Assembly (NCBI RefSeq): GCF_000516985.1
Contig: NW_006917096.1
Coordinates: 3,147,606-3,211,605 of the forward strand
Direction of reading: 5' to 3'
Source: Pestalotiopsis fici W106-1
Lineage: Eukaryota > Ascomycota > Sordariomycetes > Amphisphaeriales > Sporocadaceae
DNA length: 64,000 nucleotides
Part shown: piece after piece, positions 43,112 to 54,959 of the stretch
Numbering within the stretch: the first letter of the stretch is position 1
How the letters are laid out: the number at the start of each line of letters is the position of its first letter
Translations under genes and position numbers: made by a program
The notes under the pieces: model-generated
Databases searched by the model: none
The model's input: the letters and a program-made list of their open reading frames with translations, nothing else
What the model was told of the DNA's origin: nothing

Positions 43112-46100
43112 GGTATTAAACGGAGAGAGTAGTCCCGTAAGGAGGGAAGGTTTCCACGAATTTACGCCACCATTCAGGATCGTCGTCGTTCAATGTAGCG
43201 GAGGTTTTTGGTACGAAGACGGGACCAGGCCAGAATCACACGGGTGAGAGAGAGAGATGTGCTTCGTCGCAAATCTTGCCGCCGCCGTTGTATTGTAGAG
43301 CCTCGCAGCAGAGACCGTATCAAGCGCATACGGACACAAAGCAAGACAAGAACGAAAATGATCTGGAAGAAGTTGAACGACAGTTAAGTGGAAATTTTGG
43401 AAATGAACACGAGAAGGCGTCCTTCGTTTACGTGGGACTTGGACGGCTGAGTGGGTTCCAAGGAACTTGCGGCCGGCTTGGCGATGGAGGTGCGTCTGTC
43501 TGTCTTCTTGGTCTGGGCGAGCAGCGAAGCGTCTTTGCCGTGAATTCCGAGTCCTGCTCTTGGCAGCCTTTCGAAAGGGTGGCGGCGGCAATGCAATTCG
43601 GACTTGTATGCCGTGACACAAGTCCAAAAACTCCTCCAATATTGGAATTCGTAGGGAAAACAGACTAGACAAACAATACACTGTGGAACAGGAAAGGAAA
43701 GGCTCTGGAAAGCGGGAAGATCCAAAAAAAGGAAAGGTGGTGGTGATGTTTCGGAACTAGGCAAAGGCGAGGCGAGCGCCTTAACTGATGGACGTTGGAA
43801 CGAACTCTGGTGAATCGAACAAACCACACCACAAAAGAAGGTTACAGGGGCAGTGCAAGAAAAAGAGGAATACCAACCATGCTAATCTTAATTAGAGGAT
43901 GGATACCACCCTAAAATGCATGTCGATAAATAAATGGAGGTAAACCATCAGAGATTCAAAAGACCAGTTGCCAGGGGTTGTGGGGTGTCTTCCATTGGGG
44001 TGATAGTGGTTTATTAGTGGTTCAGTCCAGCAGTCCAGCCAAACTGGAGAAGGAGAAGGTCCGTTCGTGCTGAGACCAAATGAGATGCCAAGATGCCCAG
44101 GTGCTTCCAATCAACCAGGGGGTGGTTGATTCGGGCGATTGGCAGCTGCAACTGCAAACTTTAGTGGACGTAGGTAAGCAGATGCCCACCCAAAGAGGGA
44201 AAGAAGCGAAGAGGTTCCAGAAATACAGACGACCATGACGGATATTGGTAATAATTGAGATGAATATGTTCAATGTTTGACCAATATTGGCCAACAGCCT
44301 TTTCTGCTTCTTCCGTATCCAATGTCATTTCCCTTTCTCTTCTTCTTGCTCATTATTGATAACTTGAAACATGGATCAGGATGCTCATATTCTCTTGTTC
44401 GGCTACATGCATGTGGTGTTGCTAAATGTAGCCATTTCCCACGGCTTCCATGTACAGGATCATGTTTCCAGTAGCTCAACTTAATAGGCAAGCAGGCAGG
44501 CCGGCAGGCAGGCAGGCAGGCAGACATGCATTGATGGGAGCTGGCGTCAACAAGCGCCGACCTGCACACGTAGTCAGACGAATCTTGGCTGTCTGAGTCG
44601 ACGACATGTTTTCTTGGAAGACCAGGCCAAGATCCAAATGTGCGTATGCGCGCTTTCCCCCTCCCTCACTCCCAAATCCGCAGCCCTCCCCCGGCCATGC
44701 CGTTTCAGAAGTTCTCTGACGCCCGAATGTCTTGGTGTATGTGGAGATTATCCTTAAACCCGGGCCCCGGCCACGACCCCCAATCTTTTCAAGTGCTACA
44801 TTTACTAGGCGACATCCCATCTCAGCAATAAATGGACCAGATTGACCAAAGTTGAAAGCATGGAAATATTCCTTTTGCGGATGATTCGCGAATAAACCTG
44901 GACATCAAAGAGACACGGTTCTGTTCATATTTTCTGATTCGGACTTTGACAGCAGCAAAATCGCGTGTCCGTCCGAACAAGCTTAAAACAAGAATTTGTG
45001 GGGTCTTTGAACCTTGTATCTTTCTTTGGCATCTAGCGCCGAGTCCCACTGCGACGGATCTCTAGCAAGCCAGTCTCCATGTGGTGGCGGCATGTCAGTA
45101 GTATGCGGATGCTCGGAGTCGCACCACGCACATGATAAACAACTTCGAGTTGGGGAAAATGTTTAGCGGGCCACTCACATCAAGAACCATCACGTCAATG
45201 ACTCTAGACTGCCCAGAAAAAGTCGTCGTGTCTTTCTGGGCTGAGCAGCAACCGGTGACACCCCACAGCAAGGTGACGTGATCAACCATCTATGAATGGA
45301 TACCTGTCAGCCACTTGCATACATACATGAGTCCTATATCCAGCTCGTAATGGCTAGCTCTCTTTTCATTGCCGATCAATTCGTGCGGGCCGATTTGGAA
45401 CGTATAGACTGAGAAGATCGGTGGCCACATTGACCAAGATTACATTGGAAGAAATCATTGGCGGCTTTTCAGACTGACTTTCATGTGTATCTCAATACTC
45501 ATGTACGAGGCAGATCAGACTACTCTGAAAATACAGCCAAGAATGACCATGCTGACTTCAGCCGACGTCGTTCCAGACTATACAAATTGATGTGCCTGTA
45601 TAGGCTTGTACTCCCCATTCCCAATATACACTCGTAGTCACCGCGTTAGAAATCAAAGATCTCTCCACCAACGTACCATGGTGAGAACCAAGGACAACTA
45701 GACATCGTTACCAGCCGTATATACGTCCACTGCAGGAGTCTGCCCCTGTGAAAACGGTGAAAGAACACTGTTAATCCATGACAATTTATTTGCTCTGACG
45801 AGAGTCAATTTTTTGAGTATATGAGATCACTCATGAGACTTGGACTTGTCCTACAGAAAATTTACTGCAGCCCGGGTAAGGATTTAATAAAGCCTCTAGG
45901 CTTGCTGAGCAAATGATGTCGAAAGTATAGGAACGTAAGCATTCGTGCAAGCTGAACTGATGAATCAAGACACAAAAGAGCGCAGCCAAAGTCAAAATGC
46001 CAACATTCATAGAACAGAAATTTGATACCTCTAGAAACTTATGTAATTACCAACTGAAACCATCGAAAATTATATTTCATGGCTCAACAGCAAAAAATCC

Positions 46101-46522
46101 GTTCTTTCCCTACTTCAATCAGTACATTGAACTTCTCTGCCCGTCCATGATTTTCTGTTCCTGCCATATTCATCATGACAAGCGTGAATCCTGACTTGCC
46201 GTAGCCTCACTACTCGCTTTGACAATTCCAAGAAAATTAACCAATCACCCATCATTGGAAAGTGCTCAGAAGATCTAGCAACCACCTCTTTCAAAGACTC
46301 GGGGGCAAGTTCGTGGCTAATCTCAACTTCACACCTCCATCTCCAATCATTTTCCTACTCGCACAACTTCATGGGCATACCCGAGCCTCTACACCACAAC
46401 GACAGCCTGGAACGATCCTTGATCTATATGTACCGGGAGAATTACTTCTCATCTCACTTTACTCTGACACTGTCCTCTTACCTTCACTCTTTGCCCTCTA
46501 CTAGGACCACCTACCATCCACC
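43112..46522. other. 3.4-kb gene-poor region
   Basis: No supported gene. The ADAM-proximal part is promoter. Short frames in both directions overlap and lack domains. A (GGCA)n microsatellite lies near 44488-44523. A pyrimidine-rich, ATG-poor stretch before 46523 looks like the leader of the next gene. Confidence 0.45.
44488..44523. repeat. (GGCA)n microsatellite
   Basis: About eight copies of GCAG/GGCA with one interruption (ggccgg). Confidence 0.85.
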
Positions 46523-47941
46523 ATGCCCAAAAGAAAGAACGCCAAGTTAGTCCCTCATGATGACGGCGGTCAAAAACAGAAGTCAAAGCTACCACCCCCC
46601 GTAAGGCTAGAAGCCCCTCCTCCCATGCATCACCAGGTCCAAGCCTTGGTGGCCGCCGCCTATCCGGACAAGAAGCGTTTGACCAACGCCTGGGATGACC
46701 GCCGAGGCGACCTCAAGCGACGCCGCACCGACTCGCTAATGTCACTGCCCTGGGAACTCCCGGGCGAGGGCAGGCTGAACCAGCTTGGCCAGAAGATCGA
46801 GAGTCCGCATTACACCACGCAACATCTCAGTGGCATGGTTGACAATAAGCTTCTCCTCCAGGAGCGCGTATCCCAGTGGCGGAATATGATATCGACAACC
46901 AGCAAGAGCGAGAACCCCAAAAGCGGCCTTGGAACCTTTGCAAGAGTTCCAACAGAAGTTCGGGACATGATCTTGTCGTACCTGCTTGTCCACTACAACG
47001 ACATCCGAGTCCTCAATAACTGGTCTTTGGTGTATGAACGCTCGCGACCAAATTTGCATGTGGGCATCCTAAGAGTCTGCCGCATCTTCCACCGACAGGG
47101 CATCCGCATTCTGTACGGTGAGAATACTTTCAAGTACCTGGTCCGCGATCCCAGCCCCATGAATCCCCATACGCAGCTTGTCATCGACCACGTCTACAAC
47201 AGCAACCACATCCCCATGGAAAAGCACATTCACCTGGTCAAGAAGGTCAAGCTCGTGGTCGAGGCCAACCGCATGCATTGGTACGACATTCGCGAGGCCG
47301 TTCCTCGTGCCCTATTGATGTTCGTTCCTGGGCAACTGCACACGGTGGCGATCGAGCTGCCGGCGCAGACGCGAGAGTCGTTGGGTCTGGATCCAGACAT
47401 TGGTACCAATATGGACGATGTTCCCGTGTCCGATTGGCTCCATGGCAACACCTTGGTCCTCAAGACTCTGCAACAGCTCAACTGTCAATTCATTCGCATG
47501 CTAGCCTTGACTTATGAGAACGAGTCCTTTGAGGCCCTCATTGATCGACGTTCTCACTTTACTCAGCGCGGCGCAGGAGATGGTCGTTCGGACATGTGGA
47601 GCGAGGACCAACTCATGCTGGCCAACCGCAAAATGGAAGCAACCAAGTCGTGCGCCCGACTCGGCGCTCTTTGGCACTGGCTGCGACGACTGGCGCTCGA
47701 GGGCACTGCCGACGACGTTGGACCTTTTCTCCAGCATGTCGCCGAACCGGAAGTCTCGAATCATTTCCAGCTCGAGTCGCCGGCCGCATCAAACCGCAGA
47801 AATCCACGTCGAGCTCAACGCCTCACTAGCGGCTGGTTCAACTATAATGTTGGTGATATCGGTAGAGCAGAGAGCGACGACGATTATGAGGACGATGGAC
47901 ATAACCATGATGACGATGACGACTCAATTTTTGTCAGATGA
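46523..47941 (+). CDS. F-box/2EXR-like domain protein, hypothetical
   Basis: Single exon, 472 aa; the start ATG has a good context (caccATGcc). The N-terminus is basic (MPKRKNAK; DLKRRRTDS). At about residues 138-205 there is a block beginning FARVPTEVRDMILSYLL, followed by LHVGILRVCRIFHRQGIRIL and YGENTFKYLVRD. This pattern (a Pro-x-Glu-x-Arg helix, a conserved RVCR helix, then LYGENTF) is common in fungal F-box-like/2EXR proteins. A leucine-rich middle follows, and the protein ends in a long Asp/Glu/His-rich tail. F-box-like proteins often act as substrate adaptors of SCF ubiquitin ligases, but most fungal members of this type are uncharacterised, so function is not assigned. Confidence 0.85.
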   Translation: MPKRKNAKLVPHDDGGQKQKSKLPPPVRLEAPPPMHHQVQALVAAAYPDKKRLTNAWDDRRGDLKRRRTDSLMSLPWELPGEGRLNQLGQKIESPHYTTQHLSGMVDNKLLLQERVSQWRNMISTTSKSENPKSGLGTFARVPTEVRDMILSYLLVHYNDIRVLNNWSLVYERSRPNLHVGILRVCRIFHRQGIRILYGENTFKYLVRDPSPMNPHTQLVIDHVYNSNHIPMEKHIHLVKKVKLVVEANRMHWYDIREAVPRALLMFVPGQLHTVAIELPAQTRESLGLDPDIGTNMDDVPVSDWLHGNTLVLKTLQQLNCQFIRMLALTYENESFEALIDRRSHFTQRGAGDGRSDMWSEDQLMLANRKMEATKSCARLGALWHWLRRLALEGTADDVGPFLQHVAEPEVSNHFQLESPAASNRRNPRRAQRLTSGWFNYNVGDIGRAESDDDYEDDGHNHDDDDDSIFVR

Positions 47942-48512
47942 TCAGCAACTCGCTTATTCCAGACGCCTAAACCCCAAAGTTTCGGCATCCAAATCCAAAG
48001 CGTGTGATGTTTGGTCGCGATGATATTTACTTCTAGTCCCAATTATCATCACCCCTGATCCGATCAACGCAACCCACGGGCGCAAATGGTGAGCGAGCAT
48101 CACCGAAACCGCGACGACTCTCTCGTCGAAAGATCTCGTTAATGAGAGAAGATCGCAAAACTACTATGGTCTGGGTTGTCCGCATCGTTGCGACATTTGT
48201 ACTTCCAAGGTCATCCTCAGACACGCTTTCAACCACGGTATCACCCGTCACAGAAATTTCATCTGTAAATGGTCATTTCATGGGTCGAAACGATGGTGGG
48301 CGTACTAAACCTTCATTCTATTATTCCCCTCTCTCGCGTCATTCTTTTTCATTCTGTTCCGGACTCTCTAGGTTGCCAGAACTGTTCAATAAATATAATT
48401 CGCAAAAATATCTGTTGTTACTTTGTCATCACGTTCAAACCCATCTGAGGTCCAGTTTCTTCTCTTCAAATGAAATGGCTAATAATGTTGCTTTATCGGT
48501 AAATTAGTGTGC
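47942..48512. other. Convergent intergenic region
   Basis: About 570 bp between the F-box-like gene (+) and POLD2 (-). It contains an AT-rich stretch around 48380-48500; no coding signal. Confidence 0.5.
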
Positions 48513-50232
48513 TTATAAAGTAGCTATCTTGACGGTTGAGACGTCCAAGGTTTCTGTATCCACCAAGACGATCTCTTTGGCGTCTTTGAACGACGGAATG
48601 GTAATGAGTCGTACAGATTGTCCATCAGCACCGTGGATGACCTTGGTGCCGAACTCTGGTTGACAGCCAACAAAGTAGAGATGAGGACATGTCTTCATCA
48701 CAAATGGGTCATCGTCCTGAAACGGGTAGGCCCCTATTCATGCTCTGGTCAGCTGTGTGGACTTTGAATTGGAGCGAGACGGGGCATCACAACTTACAGA
48801 GAGTATCTGGCGCTGTTGGGGCGCAGCAGCGCCACCTGCACATGGCCTCCATCATTCCCAAGCGGTCATCGCTGTCGACATATTTAAAAACATCATCCAG
48901 GTTTTGGCCACCAGTTCCTAGTACGCGCCATCCGTCCAACTCAGTCTCCCATGGATTCGTCACATTGTCGAGCCAGCCAGCTTCCTTTGACCCTGGTACA
49001 GCGGCATATGCTCTTGCATTCGGGAACATGGCCGTGTGCACGGGTTGTTGGGGATAGCTGGCATTCGCCGGATCTTGAGCACCTGGCAGCATGTTGATGG
49101 GCATAGTAGGGAGTAGTGAAGCGAGAAACTCATCCAAGAGTTGCGAGGGGAGTGCGTTGTACGAGCTGGCGTCGTAGCCGTACTTTTTGTTCGTCTTTCT
49201 CTCTGGTTGTTGCTCCTCCACAGGCCGGCGATCTTCCAACGAGATCGAATTTCCTGCTATAATGAGACGGCTGATTTGTGCTAGTTCCTGTTGCGCAGAC
49301 GGGTCCAAGGCCTCGCCGAGGAGGTACTCCAATAGCAGGTTGAGCTCGAGAGCGTGCGAGGCGTCGGAACTTGAGAAGCTCAGACCTGAGACGATGGCCA
49401 CTTTGCCGCCACTCCCGCGAGAGTGGGAATCCGTCATCTCCTCGTCCTCGTCTTTGGCCTTGGATGTCTTTGTACCGTTCGTTGTGGGCGGCTTCGACAA
49501 GGCCCAGCGATCGGGTTGGGGTGGTAGGTCTGGTAACTTGATGTCATAGACCTCTAGTTCACCATTTGCATTTTCAGTGCCCATGACAGCGATAATGCAA
49601 CCTGTAACCAAGAATACGGATTTGAGAGCTGCTCCCACCAAGCGTATCCTACCAGATTCGTCTTCCAGCATCACCGCATCTGAGCCGTCATCAGACCAGT
49701 ATTTTTGTGTCGATGTGGGCGCAGAGATCCATTTCTAGCAAGAAAGTCAGCTCAAGCCATTGCAGTAGCATGCTCATTTTGCGCATAGGGGCTCGAAACC
49801 TACATCCTTTGAGACATCCTCGAGGATATTAGGCTTCAACGCCATATCCATGTAGACAGTGCCTATTGTCCAGCATAGCTCTCCCTGCCGAATGTCCAAG
49901 ACCCTGTCGACTGGCTTGACCTTTTCACCACCAACGACAGTATCGGACCAGGCCTCTACCGCCAAGGTCTCTACAGCCGGCTTGATTTTTGTCAACCTTA
50001 AAAAGTACATGTCCGCATACTGTTGTTGGTATGACTTCTCTTTGGCCAATTGGAAAGAGTTGAGCGGCTTGTAGGTGGAAGCCGTCCTTTCCAACTCCTC
50101 CGCCTCCTCGCCTCTGATGAAGGTTAGTATGTGCAGACTCTAGTAAATGACATGGTGCATGGCAATGAGGGTATATTCAACTTACGAAGGCTTGCGGAGG
50201 AGGTTACCTTGAATTTCATCTATCGATGCCAT
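48513..50232 (-). CDS. POL31: DNA polymerase delta small subunit (POLD2/Pol31/Cdc1)
   Basis: Four exons, 50232-50186, 50113-49804, 49734-48798 and 48733-48513 (504 aa), all in frame. The 47-nt first exon encodes MASIDEIQGNLLRKPS. The OB-fold region includes YFLRLTKIKPAVE..VLDIRQGELCWTIGTVYMDM and, across the second intron, VSKD|KWISAPTSTQKYWSDDGSD. Next come ESGRIRLVGAALKSVFLVTGCIIAVMG and the phosphodiesterase-like fold. The last junction gives APDTL|WAYPFQDDDPFVMKTCPHLYF, a hallmark of POLD2, ending with the GCQPEFGTKVI and VRLITIPSF strands. This B subunit scaffolds polymerase delta for lagging-strand synthesis and repair in the nucleus. It shares a 524-bp divergent promoter with Ytm1. Confidence 0.95.
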
Positions 50233-50537
50233 GTTCAGATAAATCTCTTTGCCTGACGAGAAGATTTGGTGGTTTCGAGAAATCAGGTATGAAAGTTGCC
50301 AAATCGAGAAAGGCAGACACGGTTAGCGAGGTGACGCGCCTTGGTGACTTTAGACGCGTAAAGTAGGTGGGGGCGGTATCTGGGCAGCGCATTTCAGCGA
50401 CAGATTAGCGCCAAAGTGGCCTGCAGTTCATTGGCCACAACCCCTGTATCGCGGGGTAAGGCTACCGAAAGGCTGCTGAAAAAGTTCCAAAAAAATTTGG
50501 GAAAAATTGTCTGCGAGTCGCATTGATAGAATTCAAA

Positions 50538-50568
<31 letters not shown>

Positions 50569-50756
50569 GGCGAACTACGACTTTTGGGAGACCAATAACA
50601 GCAATCAACACAACACCCAACTGTTGTCTACTCGCATTTGATAAATACATATCAAAGCGATAAATTGATCAGAATAATTAATCCAATTGGTTATTGATCG
50701 AAAATTTCTTGCGTATCATAATTTGCGATTGAAAGCGCAAACCATCAACCGCCGAG
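50233..50756. promoter_or_regulatory. Shared divergent promoter of POLD2 and ytm1
   Basis: 524 bp between the two start codons. It contains a 25-nt T run at 50544-50568, the kind of poly(dA:dT) element that excludes nucleosomes, and an AT-rich stretch toward the ytm1 start. Bidirectional promoter function is inferred from gene orientation. Confidence 0.6.
50544..50568. repeat. T25 homopolymer
   Basis: Uninterrupted run of 25 T in the divergent promoter; the exact length may be affected by sequencing or assembly slippage. Confidence 0.9.
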
Positions 50757-52208
50757 ATGGACGCCGCAACGGAGGCCCAGCAGATTCGGGTCAACTTCAC
50801 GACTAATCTGCCCGACCTCCAGCTTCCCGAAGGCAAGAGTCAGCTACTTGTGCCTGGAGACATCAAGCGATATGGCCTCTCCCGCGTCCTCAATTCCGAG
50901 TCTATGCTCAACACCGACTCCCCCATTCCCCTCGACTTCCTCGTCAATGGCACATACCTGCGCACCTCTCTCGAGGACTACCTCAAGGAGAACGGTCTCT
51001 CCTTTGAAACGACTGTCACCCTGCAATATGTCAAGAGTTTGATGCCGCCCATGTACCAGGCCAGCTTCGAGCACGACGATTGGATTACCGACATTGACGT
51101 CCTCTCTGCGATGTCGCGGGCTGGACTATGGACTGGAGACTCTCTGCGACAGGGTCAGAACCGCATCTTGTCGGCATCATATGACGGACTCTTGAGAATA
51201 TGGAACGGCTCTGGTCGGGTGGTTGCGACATCCCCTTCGGCCAGCAACGGTGGTCACAGTGCTGCGGTCAAGGCCGCCAAGTTCATGAGCTCAAGCCAAC
51301 TTGCCTCGGCTGGCATGGACAGAACGGTGCGAGTGTGGAAGTACAATGAGACAGACGAGTTCAGCGGCGAGATCAAGCCGACTCTGGAGCTGTTTGGCCA
51401 CACTGCCTCTGTCGAGTCCCTCGACGTGCACACCCCCAGCAAGCGCATACTTTCTGCCTCGAAAGACGGTGCCGTCGGTCTGTGGACGACATCGAAATCC
51501 TCTGCACCAGAAGCGCCCGCCAGCCTCTTGCCCGGTGCCGGTACCAACGTGTCCAAGAAGCGAAAGATTGCCGCCGCCGCGCCGCAACGAGGCGCCCTGT
51601 CCATGATGCAACTGCACAACTCGCCCGTGTCCGGCGCCATCTTCCACCCCGACGACGCGACCGTGGCCTACTCTGCCTCGGAAGACCACACCATCAAGAC
51701 CATTGATCTCACCACCGCCTCCGTCGTGAGCACGCTCACCACCGCCCACCCGCTGCTCTCGCTGGCCTCGCTCCCCGGCATGAGCACGCCGCTCCTGGCC
51801 GCGGGCACCTCGGCCCGGCACATTACCCTGGTGGACCCGCGGGCCTCGGCCACCACCACGTCAGTCATGACGCTGCGCGGCCACCGCAACTTTGTCAGCT
51901 CCATCTGCGCCTCGCCCAACGACAACTACTCGCTCGTGTCGGGCTCCCACGACGGCACCTGCCGGATATGGGACCTGCGCAGCGTGCGCTCGGGGACCAA
52001 GGCCGAGGGCGGCGGCAGCGTCAGCGAGGCCGTCTACGTCATTGAGCGTGAGAGCCAAAAGGGCAAGAAGAAGCGCGCCGATGTGCCCGGCGCCGGCTGC
52101 AAGGTCTTTGCTGCCGTTTGGGACAAGCACTGGGGCATTGTGAGTGGTGGTGAGGATAAGCAGGTGCAGATAAATAAGGGTAACGATTTGTTGCTTGCCA
52201 AGGAGTAG
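50757..52208 (+). CDS. ytm1: Ribosome biogenesis protein Ytm1 (WDR12)
   Basis: Single exon, 483 aa, the normal length for the family. The N-terminal NLE/ubiquitin-like domain (about 8-95: [21 protein letters not shown].. [29 protein letters not shown]) is the part that engages the MIDAS domain of the Rea1/Midasin AAA ATPase. The [15 protein letters not shown] linker leads into a seven-bladed WD40 propeller ([75 protein letters not shown]). Ytm1 works with Erb1 and Nop7 in the PeBoW/Nop7 complex on pre-60S particles in the nucleolus. A basic KKRK element lies between blades and may be a nuclear localisation signal. Confidence 0.96.
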   Translation: MDAATEAQQIRVNFTTNLPDLQLPEGKSQLLVPGDIKRYGLSRVLNSESMLNTDSPIPLDFLVNGTYLRTSLEDYLKENGLSFETTVTLQYVKSLMPPMYQASFEHDDWITDIDVLSAMSRAGLWTGDSLRQGQNRILSASYDGLLRIWNGSGRVVATSPSASNGGHSAAVKAAKFMSSSQLASAGMDRTVRVWKYNETDEFSGEIKPTLELFGHTASVESLDVHTPSKRILSASKDGAVGLWTTSKSSAPEAPASLLPGAGTNVSKKRKIAAAAPQRGALSMMQLHNSPVSGAIFHPDDATVAYSASEDHTIKTIDLTTASVVSTLTTAHPLLSLASLPGMSTPLLAAGTSARHITLVDPRASATTTSVMTLRGHRNFVSSICASPNDNYSLVSGSHDGTCRIWDLRSVRSGTKAEGGGSVSEAVYVIERESQKGKKKRADVPGAGCKVFAAVWDKHWGIVSGGEDKQVQINKGNDLLLAKE

Positions 52209-52490
52209 AAGAAAAGTTTGAAATGATATAATAAAAAAAGGAACAAGACTGGCAATATGTCCGAAATTTTTAGATTGATACCCCCTTAATGATATTTTCT
52301 GCTCAATGGGTAAAAAAAAACGGGAAAAGTTGTGTTGATTTTTCGTAGAAAGGATAGTGTTATGCGAATGAACATTTTGCTCTTCTCAAAAATAAATGCT
52401 GTCAGTCATAATCTGACGCCGGCTTCTGTGATGTTGCGTCTCAAAGGGTATATTTATACATAGTAATCATGCTGAACGGAAGATATATAT

Positions 52491-54272
52491 CTAAGCAAGA
52501 CTTCGCCGATACTTTTGCCACCTCCCGGGTTTCGTCTCAATGACTTCTTTGCTATACCTCGAATCATTTACCGGGAGATTTTCCAGCTTGACGGCATTGA
52601 ATATATAATCCGCTACTGTCGTGGTTTTTAGAGGTGGACTGCGCAGAAGCGCAGCGACATCACCCGTACTCAAATCTTTGTTGGTGTGCCACAAGTGATA
52701 CGCCCTCAGCTCAATAAACTTGGCGTGTCCTTCGGCGCGAGCTTTGTTGGTCGAGTCGGGCTCGGCTGGGTCCGAGGCGTAATTCTCGGTAATGAATGCT
52801 GTAGCCCAAGTTTCTGCAGCCTCGACGCGGACATCCCTAGCAATAACAGCATCCAGTAATTTCTCCGTCTCCCGCAACGCTTTCGCCACTTGATCTACAG
52901 CTGCCCTACAGGACCGCAAATGGGCTTTCAAGGCCCGCTTTCGGGCAGCCGGACTGAGGACAGTAGAAATTTCTGCCGTCTCGTCAGGAGGTGTCTCGGA
53001 GTTTTCTTCTTCAGTGTCCGTCTCTAGGTCTAAGCCATCAGAGAGACGAATGGGAAGGTTCAGTTCAGCGTGGTGTGGAGTGGGTGGACATGGGACAAGC
53101 TGTTTTCTATGGTGTTCCAGTGTCGCATACAAGTGAACCCCGGCATAGGCATCCGATGCGGAATCTATAGTGCATGAGTAAAAGCTAAATCACAGGGGAA
53201 AAAAAAAAAGTTGGTCAGTTGGCTTACAGATGACTTGTTCCATACTAAGCTGCTTGGCCCAGTCACTTGACCGCACGTCCTGACCTTTGAACATGGGCAA
53301 ATGCAGATACTGTTCAACCTGCGTTGCCAATGGAATCAATCGCTTATTGATGTTCCGAAACTCTCCAGTCCTAGAATAGGTGACAAGCCTGTATAGATGG
53401 CTCAATTCCATGAGGCCCTTTGAATCAATGCCTAGGTGCGTCCTCAACCTGGTGGCATCGCCCTTGATCCAGACACCAACTTTGGTGATTTCGGGGTCTT
53501 CCATGATTTTTTTGAAAGTCGGCGGAACCAGATCATCGATTTTGGAGAACAAGGCCACGTGAAAAAGAGCAATGCGACTCGGACTGGCCACCTGGATAAG
53601 TGAAACATTGCGTCTGGGCCCCGAAGACTTGGATGCCTCGGCGACCCATTCGAGGTCAAACCCGAGCACTTTCTCATCTTTAAAATACTGCTGACAAACC
53701 CGCTCGGCCGTGTGCTTACTCCTACAATAGTGTACTGTAGGTTTTCGAATATTGCCCGTCGCATCAGGCCCACGATACAGCGAGTATCCCCAGAAGGAGC
53801 CAGGACTCCCCGGGGCAGACTTTTGCGCGGCACGAAATAAGTCCTCCGACATTTTGAAGTCTAAAGCAGGAAATGGAAGGTCCAAGGGCTTTTTAATCAC
53901 GGTTTCTGTCTCTGTTTCGTCTTTTGCTTTCTTCGCTACATCTGGGTCAACGGGCGTATTGGCAGGCGCATCATCGGCTTTGGCGTCGGTTCCTTGCGCA
54001 ATTGGTATCTTCGGGAGCTCAGGGTATAGAGCAGAAGTATCCTCGAGTTCCATGGGGATTCCGAGCTGCACAACATCTTGTTCCGACACTTGCGCCTGCG
54101 CTTCTGTGTCTAAGGTTGAGAGTAGCGCATTGTTCGAGTCCGCGAGCATCGGTGCCGAGTAGCTTACTGGCCGGCTTTGGCGTACGGGGGTCGGCGACCG
54201 GCTGGGTCCTGGCGAGAACGAGATGCCCCGAGAGGGATGCCATACTTGAAAATTGGGCGGACTGGTCGTCAT
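52491..54272 (-). CDS. DEDDy-type 3'-5' exonuclease domain protein (WRN/RNase D-like)
   Basis: Two exons, 54272-53228 and 53164-52491, with a 63-nt intron; 572 aa. 54272 is the first true ATG (MTTSPPNFQVWHPSRG). Exonuclease motif I is FDLEW (205-209), motif II contains GVWIKGDATRL (Asp272), and motif III is YSASD (Tyr349..Asp353). The motif III codon block is only formed by splicing (EQVI|YSASDAYAGVHLYATLE). All four acidic residues and the tyrosine of the DEDDy class are present, so the domain should be an active metal-dependent exonuclease. The N-terminal 140 residues are disordered; the C-terminal 200 residues are helical and lack a helicase or HRDC domain, unlike full-length WRN. The substrate, DNA or RNA, cannot be told from sequence. 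It is divergent to LSM5. Confidence 0.92.
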
Positions 54273-54959
54273 TTTGATATGTCTCAATGGTAGTCTGACA
54301 CCACAAAACTGTCAGTAAATGCTGTTGCTTGTCTAGACCAATTAACGCGAAACTGAGCAAAAGCACTGACCGCGACGCGCCGCGAAGGAGTGTGGTTCGG
54401 AATGGATGAATTGCTGAAGAGCAGGAGGCGCAAGATGAAATCATTTGCACAAAACAAAAACAAGATCGCACCAGAGCTCCATGTTGATCAACATAGAGAC
54501 TCCAGGTACTATAAGCTAAAACAAGGGCAGATGGATGAGTTGAACTGGTGTGGGAATGCCAGCGTGCGTGAATCATATGCTCAGGATATGACGAAGAGCA
54601 ACAGTGGCTTGAGTGGGTAAACTGTAGGCAGACGCGCCGCTATATCCCCTAGAGACTGGTTGGTTGGCTGCTGGTAGCAAGCCTGATTGTTTAAGCTTGG
54701 ACGGCGGACGAGGGGTCCGGGGTCCAGGTCCAGGGCAATTTGCTTAGTCATTAGTGGATCGGATCGCGAAAACAGGTGACGGTCTGCCAGTGAACGGGGC
54801 TGCACTCACGCCCCTAGGAGCTTGGAGCCTCATATCGTCAAGACACACACCCTTGTGGGTTTTCATGAGAGTAACGGAAACACAACAAACTTAGCTCACC
54901 AATTTTCATTTTCGACACCCAAGACCACTCACTTTGGTTTCCTCACCCCGCAGCAAAAG
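54273..54959. promoter_or_regulatory. Shared divergent promoter of exonuclease gene and LSM5
   Basis: About 690 bp between divergent starts; no coding signal. Bidirectional promoter is inferred from layout. Confidence 0.45.

Noticed and set aside
51291..51821. Long minus-strand frames opposite ytm1
   Set aside because: Gly/Arg/His-rich translations typical of antisense of GC-rich WD40 coding sequence.
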